Source: Chenopodium formosanum (Eukaryota > Streptophyta > Magnoliopsida > Caryophyllales > Amaranthaceae). Taken from it: DNA of 64,000 nucleotides. The stretch spans positions 51,522,303 through 51,586,302 of the forward strand of contig CM044856.1 in assembly GCA_024500155.1 (NCBI GenBank). Direction: 5' to 3'. Of the stretch, positions 1 through 11,222 are shown piece by piece. The position numbers and the translations under genes are program-made. Each line of letters opens with the position of its first letter. Position 1 is the first letter of the stretch. The notes under the pieces are model-generated. The model was not told the DNA's origin, did not search any database, and saw only the letters and a list, made by a program, of their open reading frames with translations.

Positions 1-589
1 TAAAGTCTTTGCATGCTTGATATTCTTTGGTCTTTCTTGCAAGTGCACATTGTTAGTTGATCAAAGATGAGTCTTTACTAACAAGTAACGGAAGTTGACT
101 TAGTTGAGATTCATTACTATCGATTGTTATTTAATAGTACCTCCTAGTATATGGTTCTAATGTGGAAACATAGAGTCTATGCTAGGAGAAGTCAATTGAC
201 CCCGGAAGGCGGCTAGATTGGACCCTTTACTTCGATATTCATGTATGTTTAATTTACCATTGATATGCTACTTTGTTATTGTATGGTCAAGCGTCAACTT
301 CACCTACCCATTTCCCTTGGTGCCTTAATGTTTTATTTCTTGTTTTAGCATTTTTAGACTTTAGTTTATTTATCCCCTATTCCGGACTAGCTTAATTGTC
401 GATAACATTTGGTGGTGTTTACCGTTCTCTGTGGTTCGACCCCTATGCTTGCCTTATACTCGTATTAGGTTTGTTTAGGTTGTATAAATTGTATTTGATC
501 TAGGGATAGACAATTGACGACGCGTTTATTCCCTTGTCAATCATATATAAAAAAAAATGCCACATAATAATATCATATATTATACTTGT
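1..589. mobile_element. probable terminal fragment of an LTR retrotransposon
   Basis: No coding region is visible. The stretch around 430-540 (a 'ctctgtggttcgacccc' phrase followed by an AT-rich run and a 'gacgacgcg' phrase ending in TTGTCA) resembles the U5 end of a plant LTR, but the start and the partner copy are outside the window, so family and boundaries are unknown. Positions 541-589 are AT-rich and may be the continuation of the copia remnant that resumes at 11223 on the far side of element A. Confidence 0.3.
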
Positions 590-2435
590 TGTAGGGAATA
601 TTTCAAGCGTTAATCCCCTAGCTTGAACCCCACTGTGATCATACACTAAAGTACGGTGGCGTCCAAAGGGAAAGAAGATAGAGCAAAAGAGTCGCCAACA
701 AGTTTTTTAGGAACTTGTAAACCATTCACGAGATGAAGGTTACACCCCTTAACGATCCAAGAGATCGTCATCTCCATAAGGTCTTGAACCAAATAGGGTT
801 CGGGGATGAAGGTACAAATCCAACCTAAAAGAGATTGAACCTGCCCTAATAATAGGCCTATACTTTATTCTGATCGTATTCATGTGCGCTTTCTAACTAA
901 CATACAATCAATAGGTTTAACCCTAAACCTGTTTATCTATGTTGGTTGAATATTAATGCACAAATAAATCTATTATTGGCGATCACTTGAATTATAATCA
1001 AATTAACCCTAAACAAGATTATTAAATTATCTTATTAAGCGTGATTACAAGTACAAATTCCCTTTAAACATGCATAAAGGTGTGATCAGACAATAACAAT
1101 AAATATCAAGCAACATAATAATAATAATCAATAATAATAATAATCATATCAATAACTCTAACATGATACTAACAATTATAAATATTAGGAAGAACATAGG
1201 AAGCATCGTACTTTCAATCATACTTAATATTAAAGTTACCCTAGACATGATACTAGGAATCTTAATAACAATCTAAGCATGATAATATCAATAAAAACCA
1301 TTAAAATACTTACTTTGATGCCTCGTACCTCTTTCTAATAACAAAATACACACGTTAGTAACTTCAAGGAAAATAATAATCAAAACAATTAAATTAAATA
1401 ATAATTGAAATAGAGATTTGGGACCAAACCCTCATAAATTAAACCTTTCACGTCTAGGGCGAAGGCAACTTCGAATATGGCTAGGTGTATCTAGATCTAA
1501 TGAATGCGGAATTTTGTATTTGAGAAAAGTTAGTTTAGAAAAAAAGAGAGAGAAAAAAAGAATTGATGAGAGTTGATGATTGTTGATTAGAATTGGTGAT
1601 AAGTCGTGAATGTAGGTGAAACCTGGTGAACATAAGAATGGATGATAATTGATTATTGTTGATGAAAACTGGTTATCCAAAACGAAGTTTTTAGCACGTT
1701 ATTTATAGAGAAAATCTGCCAAAAAGATAAAATATTAAAACAGAGTTCTGGCGCACATAAAACTGGATTGGCGCCAACGCTGGCAATTGGCGCCAGACGC
1801 TAACATTAGCGCTAGGCGCCAAGCGTAGCGCCATGCGCTACAGCTGGCGTTTGGCGCTAATCTGGAAATTCACGTGTTTTCTTAAAATCAGATAAAAATT
1901 GCCGTACATGAGGATAAAATCGTATTTTTCCTCAAAAATGCTCTTTGATTTTAATTAAAACTCTGAACAGCCAACAAAAGTCAATTTATCAATGCTAATT
2001 GAATTAGGAATGAAAAGAACCTTTCAGAAGAATCTAGAAGACGAAAACCATTCCTAATTGCATTAGGAATGATAAATCCATATTAGGCCCTCCCCTATAT
2101 CATTGGGCCTTATATAAGGCTCAAACCGAGCCTAGTTTAGTAAATTGGCCATAACTTCCTCAACATTCATCGGAATTGGGCTTATAATATATCGTTGGAA
2201 AGCTCATGTCAAGCCCCATCCAACTACACTACTATTGGACCCATATCATGGACCAACCAAACTGGATTGACTATTTTCTTAAAATAAGTTTTCAAAAACA
2301 GTGAGAAAAGAAAAGAAATTAAAACTATCCGCAACACTAGACTTTCCACACTTTCACTTCATTCGATAATGATTCGACGCGAAAGGTACTCATCACCGGG
2401 TTTGGTTTTTGGGGAGACACAAATGGGTGTCTACA
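590..2435 (-). repeat. 3' LTR of element A
   Basis: TG...CA-bounded repeat matching 9376-11222. On the minus strand a TATA box (TATAAA, plus positions 1702-1707) lies 41 to 150 bp downstream of a dense cluster of GGCGCC/AGCGCC words (1748-1859). AT-rich (AAT)-like runs occur at 1110-1150. Confidence 0.92.
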
Positions 2436-2450
2436 GAAGCCCCCCACTTT
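2436..2450 (-). other. polypurine tract of element A
   Basis: On the minus strand AAAGTGGGGGGCTTC directly abuts the 3' LTR start TGTAGACACC. Position and purine content fit the plus-strand priming site used in reverse transcription. Confidence 0.75.
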
Positions 2451-2745
2451 GACTGAGTTTGGAGAAACGCGAGTTTCGAAAACAAAAGTCAAAGTATCGA
2501 TAGGGACAGAGAATGATTCAGAACGTTCTGCGATCATAAACCACTCTTGTAACGATGATACCTGCAAAACTAGCGTTAGTTAGACAGATAAAAGAGTTAA
2601 GAAACACGTATCTTGCACCGTCGAGCACACGTCTCTGAAGGTAATCGATTTGCTGCCGCATTAATGTTGTTTTGATGACCTCCTGCCAAGAGAATGCCAT
2701 CCCGCTTGAAGACTGCTACGCTTGCAACTGCCTCTAATTTCCGCC

Positions 2746-3120
2746 TTTATAATCTTCCGCAAGCCAGGGAACACTATCGAAGATTGCTTCGCTTAAAACG
2801 ACCCTCCCCTGCTTTGATAATATTCCACGTCCAAGGGAATACTATCGAAGATCGCTTCACTTGAAACAATCCTCTTTCGCTTTGATAATATTCCACGTCC
2901 AAGGAAATACTATCGAAGATTGCTTCACTTGTAACAATCTTCTTCCGCTTTGATAATATTCCACGTCCAAGGGAATACTATCGAAGATTGCTTCGCTTGA
3001 AACAATCCTCATCCGCTTTATGACCATCTTCCACGTCTAAGGGAACATGATCAAAGATTGCTTCACTTGAAACAATCCTCAGTTGTTTTTGACAATTCTC
3101 CACAATCTAGGGAACGTCAT
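2746..3120 (-). repeat. 68-bp tandem repeat in the 3' UTR of element A
   Basis: Units start at 2746, 2813, 2881, 2949 and 3017 (spacing 67-68 bp), each with 'ttccacgtccaaggg' and 'gaagattgcttc' phrases; a degenerate sixth copy follows. Tandem repeats in this region are common in Ogre-type elements. The array does not encode anything convincing. Confidence 0.85.
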
Positions 3121-3164
3121 CTTGTTGTTTCGATGTTAACTCGTCTCTAAATAAAGAGCTTCTT

Positions 3165-3690
3165 TTTTTGGATATGTCCACGTGTCTCAGAACAATAGAG
3201 CTTCTCCTTTTTTTTAATATGAACTTCTGAATGATATGTCCACGCGTCTCTGAACAAAGAGCTTTTGATGATAGAGCTTTTGAATAATAGGATGCTCACG
3301 CGTCTCTGGAGCAAAAGAGCTTGATGAAAATGTCCACGCGTCTCTGAAGCAAAAGAGCTTAAATGATATGTCCACGCGTCTCTGAACAAAAGAGCTTTGA
3401 ATGATATGTCCACGCGTCTCTGAACAAAAGAGCTTGAAAGATATGTCCACGCGTCTCTGAACAAAAGATCTTGAATGATATGTCCACGCTTCTCTGAACA
3501 ATAGAGCTTTGATGATATGTCCACGCGTCTCTGAACAATAGAGCTTGAATGATATGTCCACGCGTCTCTGAACAAAAGAGCTTGATAGAAATGTCCACGC
3601 GTCTCTGAACAAAAGAGCCTTTGAAAGGATATGTCCACGCGTCTCTGAACAAAAGAGCTTTGATGGAAATGTTCGAAGAAAAAACTTCCA
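3165..3690 (-). repeat. 36-38-bp tandem repeat in the 3' UTR of element A
   Basis: About a dozen units share 'tgtccacgcgtctctgaac' and 'aaagagctt', with starts at for example 3331, 3369, 3407, 3444, 3481, 3519, 3556, 3592 and 3632. The repeats keep three minus-strand frames open, which makes spurious long ORFs. Unrelated in sequence to the 68-bp array beside it. Confidence 0.85.
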
Positions 3691-5723
3691 AAGACCAACG
3701 CTTGCCGATCTCTGAAGCTCACTTGAACTTTGCTTCCGCTAAAACCAGTATGTCGGTGTCTCTGTGATGAGCCAATACTTAAGCGCTTTAAGCTAAGTGA
3801 GACGATCTTTCATCAGGTCGATCACTTATTATGATTGTAATCAAACAGACTACTTAATCATGTCAAATTGCTCATAGGGGCTAACTGGTGCACCAAGGAA
3901 CCCGAAATTGCTGTATGAGGTAGAAATCACCTTTCTGAGAGGCTTCGAGCTCTGTCACTGTTGAAATATCTCTGGCGCCAAGAATTGACTCTGCCGCCAG
4001 ACGCTGGAGTAGGATCTTCCCTATTTTCCTCACCTGTATTTATTTTTGACTATAGAACTTTGCTAATCTCTTTAATTATCTTAGGGTTGACCTAAGGCTT
4101 AACGTCGCTTAACTCATTGACTTGACACGATTCAAGGTATAAACTTGACTCTCCGTGATTGACTCGAGGTCGACTCGACTCGAAGTGAAATGACACGTGT
4201 GACTCATGACCCGTGTGTGCATTGTATTATGATTGTGCGACTCGAAAATGCCAAAAAAGCAAAAAATTTCCGTCATTTTTGTGGAGGGTACCGACTTTCT
4301 CCCGAAAAAAGAAAGACGCGAAAAAAAGAATCGAAGGTTTTGAAGGTGCATGTTAAATGAGCTTAGTCAAATGTTGTCTCTCGCAGTACAAGGATAGTAA
4401 CATCTTAGACTATTCTAGTTGACTTGATAATGAAAGTACTTAGGTAACTTAGGCACGGAGGCTAAGCACTTCATACTTCGATATGCAATGATGATTATGA
4501 GTGATGTTGGGCATTTTGACAAGGCATGCTTCAACGTTGTGTTAAGATTTCATGACAAAGGGTTCCTAAGGGAAAGACTATTTGGTCATGTATCTGTGCA
4601 GTGCGTGATAGTGACACTAAAGTTAGGCCGCAAAGGCTAAGTGTGTGGGAAAATATATTGAAAAGAGTCAAATGGTTGTGACTCTTAGGCTAGGCAAGCT
4701 AATGATGTAAGGATCAAGACCCCAAGTCTAACTCTACATGAATAGGGATGAGCACAGGAGATCCCTTGATATGATCATGGTGTAAGTGTGTGAATTTGAA
4801 TATGAATGCATTTTTATTACGGCCGCACCTCGATGTGAGGTTGCCTACATATCCGTAAGGAATCAGGCCGAACGTAGCTCTAGCCGAACCTCGCACAAGT
4901 GTGTGTATACCTCAAAAAGGTCTTTTTAAGGGTTATAACGTGGTTAGGCTAAAGGTTGAAGAAGAAGGGAATAAAAGGCTCAAGACCCTAGATAAGCCCC
5001 CAAGGTGTGCAACCTTGTTATTGATTCTTTGTATTTTCATGCTTGAGGTTTTCTACTCTTTTTTAGCTCTTTCTTTTGCTTTAGCATTTATTTCATTTTT
5101 ATAAGTGTGGGCAATCCCGATCATGCGGTCTATCACTCACTTGGCATTCTTGTTTCTCAGGCACGATACCGAGCACTCGATAAGAGACGCAATCTGAGAC
5201 GTGTTCATATCAAAGACATTGGAACACTTGTCCTTTTGTACATTTTTATTTATTTTTTGCTTTTGCTTATTTTTGCTATTTTAATTTTTTTGAATCACTC
5301 AAGCTTTTGAGATTGCATAAGTTACACACCATCCCATCCCAAGGTTAGGTAGATGTGGCTTGAAAAAAGAAAGGTCTATCGTTAGACGAGCTCAAAGTGG
5401 TTTACCAAAAAAAGATTGCATATTCGAAAGGTGAAAGGAGATATGATATGGCTACAAGGGGTGCCTCAAATCATTAGTATACCTTGTGCTTAGTTCGACA
5501 TGGATTTTTTATTTTTTTTTATTATGCAATATAAGAAATGATCATATGTAAGAGAATAAATGCTCATTTTATTAAAAGAAAAGAAAGATTCTACAAAATC
5601 AATCTAAGGGAAAAGAAAGGTGCCTATGCTAGACTTATTGGGAAAGGGTAAATAGAGAAAAAGAAAAAAAAAGATGTCATGAAATCTCGTTGTTGAAGCT
5701 CGCCTCTTGTCTTGTGTTCATCA
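3691..5723 (-). other. non-coding 3' region of element A, pol missing
   Basis: Two kilobases where protease and pol would be expected on the minus strand. I find no DTGS/DNGS, YxDD or integrase motif in any frame. A small GGCGCC word cluster sits at 3968-4010. The rest is unremarkable AT-rich sequence. The simplest reading is an internal deletion of pol. Confidence 0.6.
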
Positions 5724-6404
5724 TCACTTGGTGTTCTTGCCGACTGGAGGTATTGGAAGCTTGTTATTGTCAATCAAATGTTGGATAGCCTCCTTTATCT
5801 TCCAACATCTCTCAGTGGCATGACCCCTACTTTGATGGTATTTGCAGCGCACATTTGGATTCCAGCTAAGCAACCTCTTCTCAAGCGGGGAATCTTGAAG
5901 AGGTCTAATAGGAGTAATGAGTTCCTTGGCATGGAGTCGATCGAAAGCGTCATCGTAGCTAATTCCAATAGGGGTAAAATCCCTTTTTTGTTGCTTTCTA
6001 AATCCTGAGATCTCATTACGGTCGAAAGTACCAACACTATAACTAGAGCAAGTGTTTTCGAAAGAAGGATAGTCGTTCTTCTTTCCTTTACAGCAACTGT
6101 TACTATCTTTATCAATCTTGGCCTTCTTGCCGCGCAGAGGATCATGAAGGAGATGTGAATCAATGAAGTCTTGAACACGATCCTTGAGGGCGAGACACTT
6201 TTCAGTAGTGTGACCGCGACCTTTATGGTATCGACAATAGGAATTTGGATCCCAATTGGGAAACCGTTTTTCATGTGGAAGGTCTTGACTGGGACAGTCG
6301 AAAGCTTCGTTGTAAGTTATTTTTATTGGTGTGTATTCTTCAATGGTCCGTTTTGCCTGTGACTTAGGAGCATTGAGTTCTTCATTAAACCCTTGGTGAG
6401 AATT
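5724..6404 (-). pseudogene. in-frame continuation of element A gag with two more nucleocapsid modules
   Basis: Directly after the TAA that ends the gag ORF (6405-6407) the same frame stays open for 226 further codons to a TGA at 5724-5726. It holds two modules related to the nucleocapsid-like block in the main ORF: one at about 6350-6159 (core CRYHKGRGHTTEKC) and one at about 5984-5769 (core CKYHQSRGHATERC), each followed by an 'LK..xQ.xID'-type helix. No frameshift is needed to join this to gag. The TAA could be a mutated CAA glutamine codon, or a natural end with stop suppression downstream. No protease motif follows. Confidence 0.65.
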
Positions 6405-7700
6405 TTATTCAATGACCATCACCCGATTTGCTAATCCTTCTACCACGTTCAAGAGCATGGAAACGACATCTTGCAATTTCCGAACGTCCTCTTTTAGACT
6501 TGACGAGTCTTCCCTGGTATTATCTAAGAAAAGAATTTCATCCTCAATCATGGCCACTTCATCGAGAGAGGTCATATAAGTTGTCTCGATCATGGGCTCA
6601 CCTACAAGTGTGATAAGAAGTGATGGATCGAAGGATGCTTGATCTTCTTTAATGGCTAGAATTTCGGAAGTTCCATCGTTATCGATCAGATCTTGAATAG
6701 CTTCTTTGAGTTTCCAACACTCCTCAGTGTTGTGACCCTTTCCTTGGTGATATTTGCAGTGCTTATTGGGGACCCACTTGGGTGACCTGGCTTCTAGAAC
6801 TGGATCTTTGATAGGCCCTATGGGCTTGACTAGTCCTTTGTGGTGTAGCTTCTCGAAAGTTGTTTCATAACTCATACCAAGTGGAATGAACACCCTTTTT
6901 GACCTTTGGATTCGTAATTTAGAGGCGTTCGTGGTATGTACCTCATTAATGGGTGAGGAAGAAGAAGGATGGTCGTTCTTCTTTCCTCTCGCATTATTAT
7001 CTTTCAGAAGGTCATCTTCAATGTCAATGCCTATATTATAGACAACCTTGAAAGTATTCAAGTTGTGTTGGTACTTTAAGTGCTTTGAATACTTCCCTTG
7101 GAGATTCTTGATAAAAATCCTTATAGATTCTTTTTCGGTAGGAGCCTTGATCATATTAGCGGAAGTTTCCCTCAATTTATTGAAGAAAGACGTGAACCCT
7201 TCGTTTTCTTTTTGTTTTAACGTCTCGAGTTGTCTATGGTCTGTTTCGTCTTGGATGTTGCACTTATATCTATCTATGAAAGAGTTTGCTATGGACCCCC
7301 AGGTGGAGGTTTTTTCTTTCTCGAGAGAAAAGAACCATTGCTGGCAAACGGTCTCGAGAGATAGTGAGAACAGAGAGGGGGAAACCTTTTTATCGATACC
7401 CTTAATACTCATTATTGTTTCGAAGGATCTTAAATGAAAATAAGGGTTATCAGTTGCTTTGAATTTCGGGATGTCAGTGGCGTTGAACTTATGCGGAAGA
7501 AGTTCCTTGTCCAGCGAGACCCCTTGTGAACTCATGCCTTGAAATTTATAGTCACTAGATAGCTTTCTCAAACTTTTTTGCATGAGGTTCATTTGTTGTT
7601 GCTTCACAAGGTCATCAATTTTGAGGGTTAAAGCCTTTAACACCTCAGTCACGTCATTCAATTGATTCCTAAGTTCATTAACCTCTTCTTGACTTGCCAT
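6405..7700 (-). CDS. gag: Ogre-type Gag polyprotein (capsid and nucleocapsid)
   Basis: 431-residue ORF. Residues about 10-40 form a short predicted coiled coil. Residues about 80-230 match the plant retrotransposon gag (capsid) family, including the CQQWFFSLE block near residue 120 and 'KENEGFTSFFNKL' near 165. Residues about 268-340 are a nucleocapsid-like module ending in CKYHQGKGHNTEECW, a CCHC-like knuckle. The protein would coat element RNA in cytoplasmic particles. The ATG at 7700 is the first of the frame, about 1.65 kb after the primer-binding site. The homologous gag of element G (56445 onward) aligns over the capsid region. The frame ends at TAA 6405-6407 but continues open beyond it. 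Identification as retroelement gag is firm; activity is unknown. Confidence 0.88.
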   Translation of the reverse strand: MASQEEVNELRNQLNDVTEVLKALTLKIDDLVKQQQMNLMQKSLRKLSSDYKFQGMSSQGVSLDKELLPHKFNATDIPKFKATDNPYFHLRSFETIMSIKGIDKKVSPSLFSLSLETVCQQWFFSLEKEKTSTWGSIANSFIDRYKCNIQDETDHRQLETLKQKENEGFTSFFNKLRETSANMIKAPTEKESIRIFIKNLQGKYSKHLKYQHNLNTFKVVYNIGIDIEDDLLKDNNARGKKNDHPSSSSPINEVHTTNASKLRIQRSKRVFIPLGMSYETTFEKLHHKGLVKPIGPIKDPVLEARSPKWVPNKHCKYHQGKGHNTEECWKLKEAIQDLIDNDGTSEILAIKEDQASFDPSLLITLVGEPMIETTYMTSLDEVAMIEDEILFLDNTREDSSSLKEDVRKLQDVVSMLLNVVEGLANRVMVIE

Positions 7701-9352
7701 TATCTTTTTAGCCTACCTCTTTTGACGAATTGGTTTATCAAAAAGTGAAACTTGAAAAAAGAGGTTTTCCATGATTAATCGCCCTTCTCTCCTCGACCAA
7801 GTACTGTGGAAAAGGAATTTGGGGATATTCGTTGTTAATTATTTGACTCAAACTTTATTCAACATGTAATGGATGGAGGAAGTGAAGAAAGATTGGAATA
7901 GAATGTGAAGAAAAATGATGTAGATGGAGGGATATGAACAATTAGGAATAGGATGTACCCCCAACTTAAATGATGGAAAAAACCGACTCATGCATGAACC
8001 TAAGACATGGTCATGGTGACATATACTCAAAGTGTGGGCTATGACTAGTGAGTGTAGGTGACATATTAAGACTCGTGTCATGACCATGTGGCTAGAATAT
8101 GTGACTAGACTAAATTAATGACTTAACAAAGTGTTATTGACAACAAAATTTAACCGAATTAATTAGCAAACTGGTTAATTAGACACTAAGTGATGACTCA
8201 ACCAATAATCCGAACTGTCGTCAAAACAACAGGACTGGCGCCTCTCTTTGTTGTGTAGCGCCAGACGAAAAACAGGTGCCACACTCCACAGAGTGGCGCT
8301 ACAGTCCAGACTTTGGCGCCATTACTGGAGCTTCAATCTCATACTGTGTTCGGTGTTATCAATCAATAGGGGTATGCCTAAAGTCGTGCTAGGTCAATTT
8401 TGATTAAAAAAATTAGACTTTATTGACTCAAATTAATTAATTAATTAATTAGGCAAAGTTTTTTTAGTCATTAATTTATTAAATCTCAACACAAGTCAAA
8501 CAAACGGTTAAGAAAACATATATATGCACAACAAATAATGCACAATTAGTCAAGTAGGCACAATATGATGCAATGAGTTTGCAACCTAACCATGACTCTA
8601 GTTCTCTAAAGTTCGGGATATGGTTTAGTCAATAGAGGGTCCATGGTTAATTGTCCGGATGCACCGCGCGAAAGCCTAACCGTGAAGGGTTGGCGCGAGT
8701 GGATAGGACACCGCGAGTTTCAGAAAAAACTCGCTTCCATGGTTTGGTGAATTCAACATTCTCGGATGTACCCTTTGTTGCTCAGAGCGTTCAATCAGGT
8801 AGATGGAGCATAAATTCCCAGAGGGTTATGTCCATATGTAGAACATATATGGGTTTCAGAAAAGTGAGAAAAAATTCAATCAGGAAGTAGGATCGAGCAA
8901 ACAATACGAAAAACTGGTCGAAATTAGAACGCATATTTCTGGCTTGGTATTGGAAGAATTTGGCGCCAACAAACAGAGATTGGCGCCAGGTTTTAGCTGT
9001 AGCGCCTAGCGACAAGCCTGTCATCTGGCGCTGCAGTTAAATGTCTGGCGTCAATGCTTTGGTGGCTGACACTAATTCCTACATGCCTCAGCAGCTTTCT
9101 GTGCTCGATAAAATTTTCCAGTTTCGCGCAGTGTTATTTCGGTCCTAGTTGTGAAAGATATTTCTCAAATTTCCTACGTGTAAATCCTATGTTTTAACTT
9201 ATTACGGATGGTCTTTTCAATGAGATCTTTTTTATGCATATGACAATAATGTTAATCAAAATTACGCACATGAAATACTTAGAACGTTTCGAGTCTCATC
9301 CATTCACTCTAAATCATTGCCGAAACAAATTCAGGAATTAAAATAGAATTCC
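7701..9352 (-). other. 5' leader of element A
   Basis: Untranslated leader between the primer-binding site and gag. It has two clusters of GGCGCC/AGCGCC words, at 8950-9060 (about 310-410 nt after the primer site) and 8228-8335 (about 1,030-1,140 nt after it). Element F has the same two clusters at matching distances. No ORF1-like gene, present in some Ogre elements, was recognised. Confidence 0.6.
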
Positions 9353-9370
9353 TCCCCAATGGAGTCGCCA
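9353..9370 (-). other. primer-binding site of element A (tRNA-Arg type)
   Basis: Minus-strand TGGCGACTCCATTGGGGA, five bases after the 5' LTR. It is complementary to the 3' end of a plant tRNA-Arg apart from one or two bases. tRNA-Arg priming is characteristic of Ogre elements. Confidence 0.7.
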
Positions 9371-9375
9371 AAAAC

Positions 9376-11222
9376 TATAGGGAATATTTCAAGCGTTAAT
9401 CCCCTAGCTTGAACCCCACTGTGATCATACACTAAAGTACGGTGGCGTCCAAAGGGAAAGAAGATAGAGCAAAAGAGTCGCCAACAAGATTTTTAGGAAC
9501 TTGTAAACCGTTCACGAGGTGAATGTTATACCCCTTAACGATCCAAGAGATCGTCAACTCCATAAGGTCTTGAACCAAATAGGGTTCGGGGATGAAGGTA
9601 CAAATCCAACCTAAAAGAGATTGAACCTTCCCTGATAATAGGCCTCTACTTTATTCTGATCGTATTCATGTGCGCTTTCTGACTAACATACAATCAATAG
9701 GTTTGACCCTAAACCTATTTATCTATGTTGGTTGAATATTAATGCACAAATAAATCTATTATTGGCGATCACTTGAATTATAATCAAATTAACCCTAAAC
9801 AAGATTATTAAATTATCTTATTAAGCATGATTACAAGTACAAATTCCCTTTAAACATACATAAAGGTGTGATCAGGCAATAACAATAAATATCAAGCAAC
9901 ATAATAATAATAATCAATAATAATAATAATCATATCTTTAACCCTAACATGATACTAACCATCATAAATATTAGGAAGAACATAGGAAGCATCGTACTTT
10001 CAATCATACTTAATATTAAAGTTACCCTAGACATGATACTAGGAATCATAATAACAATCTAAGCATGATAATATCAATAAAAACCATTAAAATACTTACT
10101 TTGATGCCTCGTACCTCTTTCTAATAACAAAATACACACGTTAGTAACTTTAAGGAAAATAATAATCAAAACAATTAAATTAAATAATAATTGAAATAGA
10201 GATTTGGGACCAAACCCTCATAAATTAAACCTTTCACGTCTAGGGCGAAGGCAACTTCAAATATGGCTAGGTGTATCTAGATCTAATGAATGCGGAATTT
10301 TGTATTTGAGAAAAGCTAGTTTAGAAAAAAAAAGAGAGAAAAAAAGAATTGATGAGAGTTGATGATTGTTGATTAGAATTGGTGATAATTCGTGAATGTA
10401 GGTGAAACCTGGTGAAAATAAGAATGGATGAGAATTGATGATTGTTGATGATAATTGGTTATTGTTGATGAAAACTGGTTATCGAAAACGGAGTTTTTAA
10501 CACGTTATTTATAGAGAAAATCAGCCAAAAAGATAAAATATCAAAACAGAGTTCTGGCGCACATAAAACTGGATTGGCGCCAGACGCTAACATTAGCGCC
10601 AGGCGCCAAGCGTAGCGCCATGCGCTACAGCTGGCGTTTGGCGCTGATCTGGAAATTCGCGCATTTTCTTAAAATCAGATAAAAATTGCCGTACAGGAGG
10701 ATAAAATCGTATTTTTCCTTAAAAATGCTCTTTGGTTTTAATTAAAACTATGAACAGCCAACAAAAGTCAATTTATCAATGCTAATTGAATTAGGAATGA
10801 AAAGAACCTTCTAGAAGAATCTAGAAGACGAAAACCATTCCTAATTGCATTAGGAATGATAAATCCATATTAGGCCCTCCCCTAGATCATTGGGCCGCAT
10901 ATAAGGCTCAAACCGGGCCCAGTTTAGTAAATTGGCCATAACTTCCTCAACATTCATCGGAATTGGGCTTATAATATATCGTTGGAAAGCTCTTGTCAAG
11001 CCCCATCCAACTACACTACTATTGGACCCATATCATGGACCAACCAAACTGGATTGACTATTTTCTTAAAATAAGTTTTTAAAAACAGTGAGAAAAGAAA
11101 AGAAATTAAAACTATTCGCAACACTAGACTTTCCACACTTTCACTTCATTCGATTATGATTCGACGCGAAAGGTACTCATCACCGGGTTTGGTTTTTGGG
11201 GAGACACAAATGGGTGTCTACA
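9376..11222 (-). repeat. 5' LTR of element A
   Basis: Partner of 590-2435. TATA box on the minus strand at plus 10508-10513, with the GGCGCC word cluster at 10555-10645 just upstream. The end next to the primer-binding site reads CCCTATA rather than the CCCTACA of the 3' LTR. Confidence 0.92.

Larger units (their letters stand above)
590..11222 (-). mobile_element. element A: complete Ogre/Tat-type Ty3 retrotransposon with gag but no pol
   Basis: Two near-identical terminal copies (590-2435 and 9376-11222) bound a 6.9-kb interior. Read on the minus strand each LTR runs from TGTAGACACC to CCCTACA (3' copy) or CCCTATA (5' copy). The flanks are CTTGT (585-589) and CTTGC (11223-11227), a 5-bp target duplication with one mismatch. 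The 5' LTR is followed by a primer-binding site fitting tRNA-Arg, as expected for Ogre-type elements, then a 1.65-kb leader, a gag gene, and a repeat-rich 3' region. No protease, reverse transcriptase, RNase H or integrase frame is found where pol should follow gag, so the element is non-autonomous. The two LTRs differ by scattered substitutions and small indels in repeats (for example near 1780). Confidence 0.9.

Noticed and set aside
3165..3690. CRISPR-like look of regularly spaced repeats
   Set aside because: The units are head-to-tail and degenerate without unique spacers, and lie in a plant retrotransposon UTR.
3147..3722. Three overlapping long minus-strand ORFs of 110-191 codons
   Set aside because: They are the translation of the 36-38-bp tandem repeat in three frames (repeating CSETRGH, VQRRVDIS, FRDAWTY) and have no other support.
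5795..6274. 159-codon minus ORF in another frame
   Set aside because: A shadow of the gag continuation; the knuckle motifs are in the neighbouring frame.
9353..9370. Possible tRNA-Arg gene fragments at the three TGGCGACTCC sites
   Set aside because: Only the 3'-end complement is present, directly after LTRs; these are primer-binding sites and not tRNA genes.
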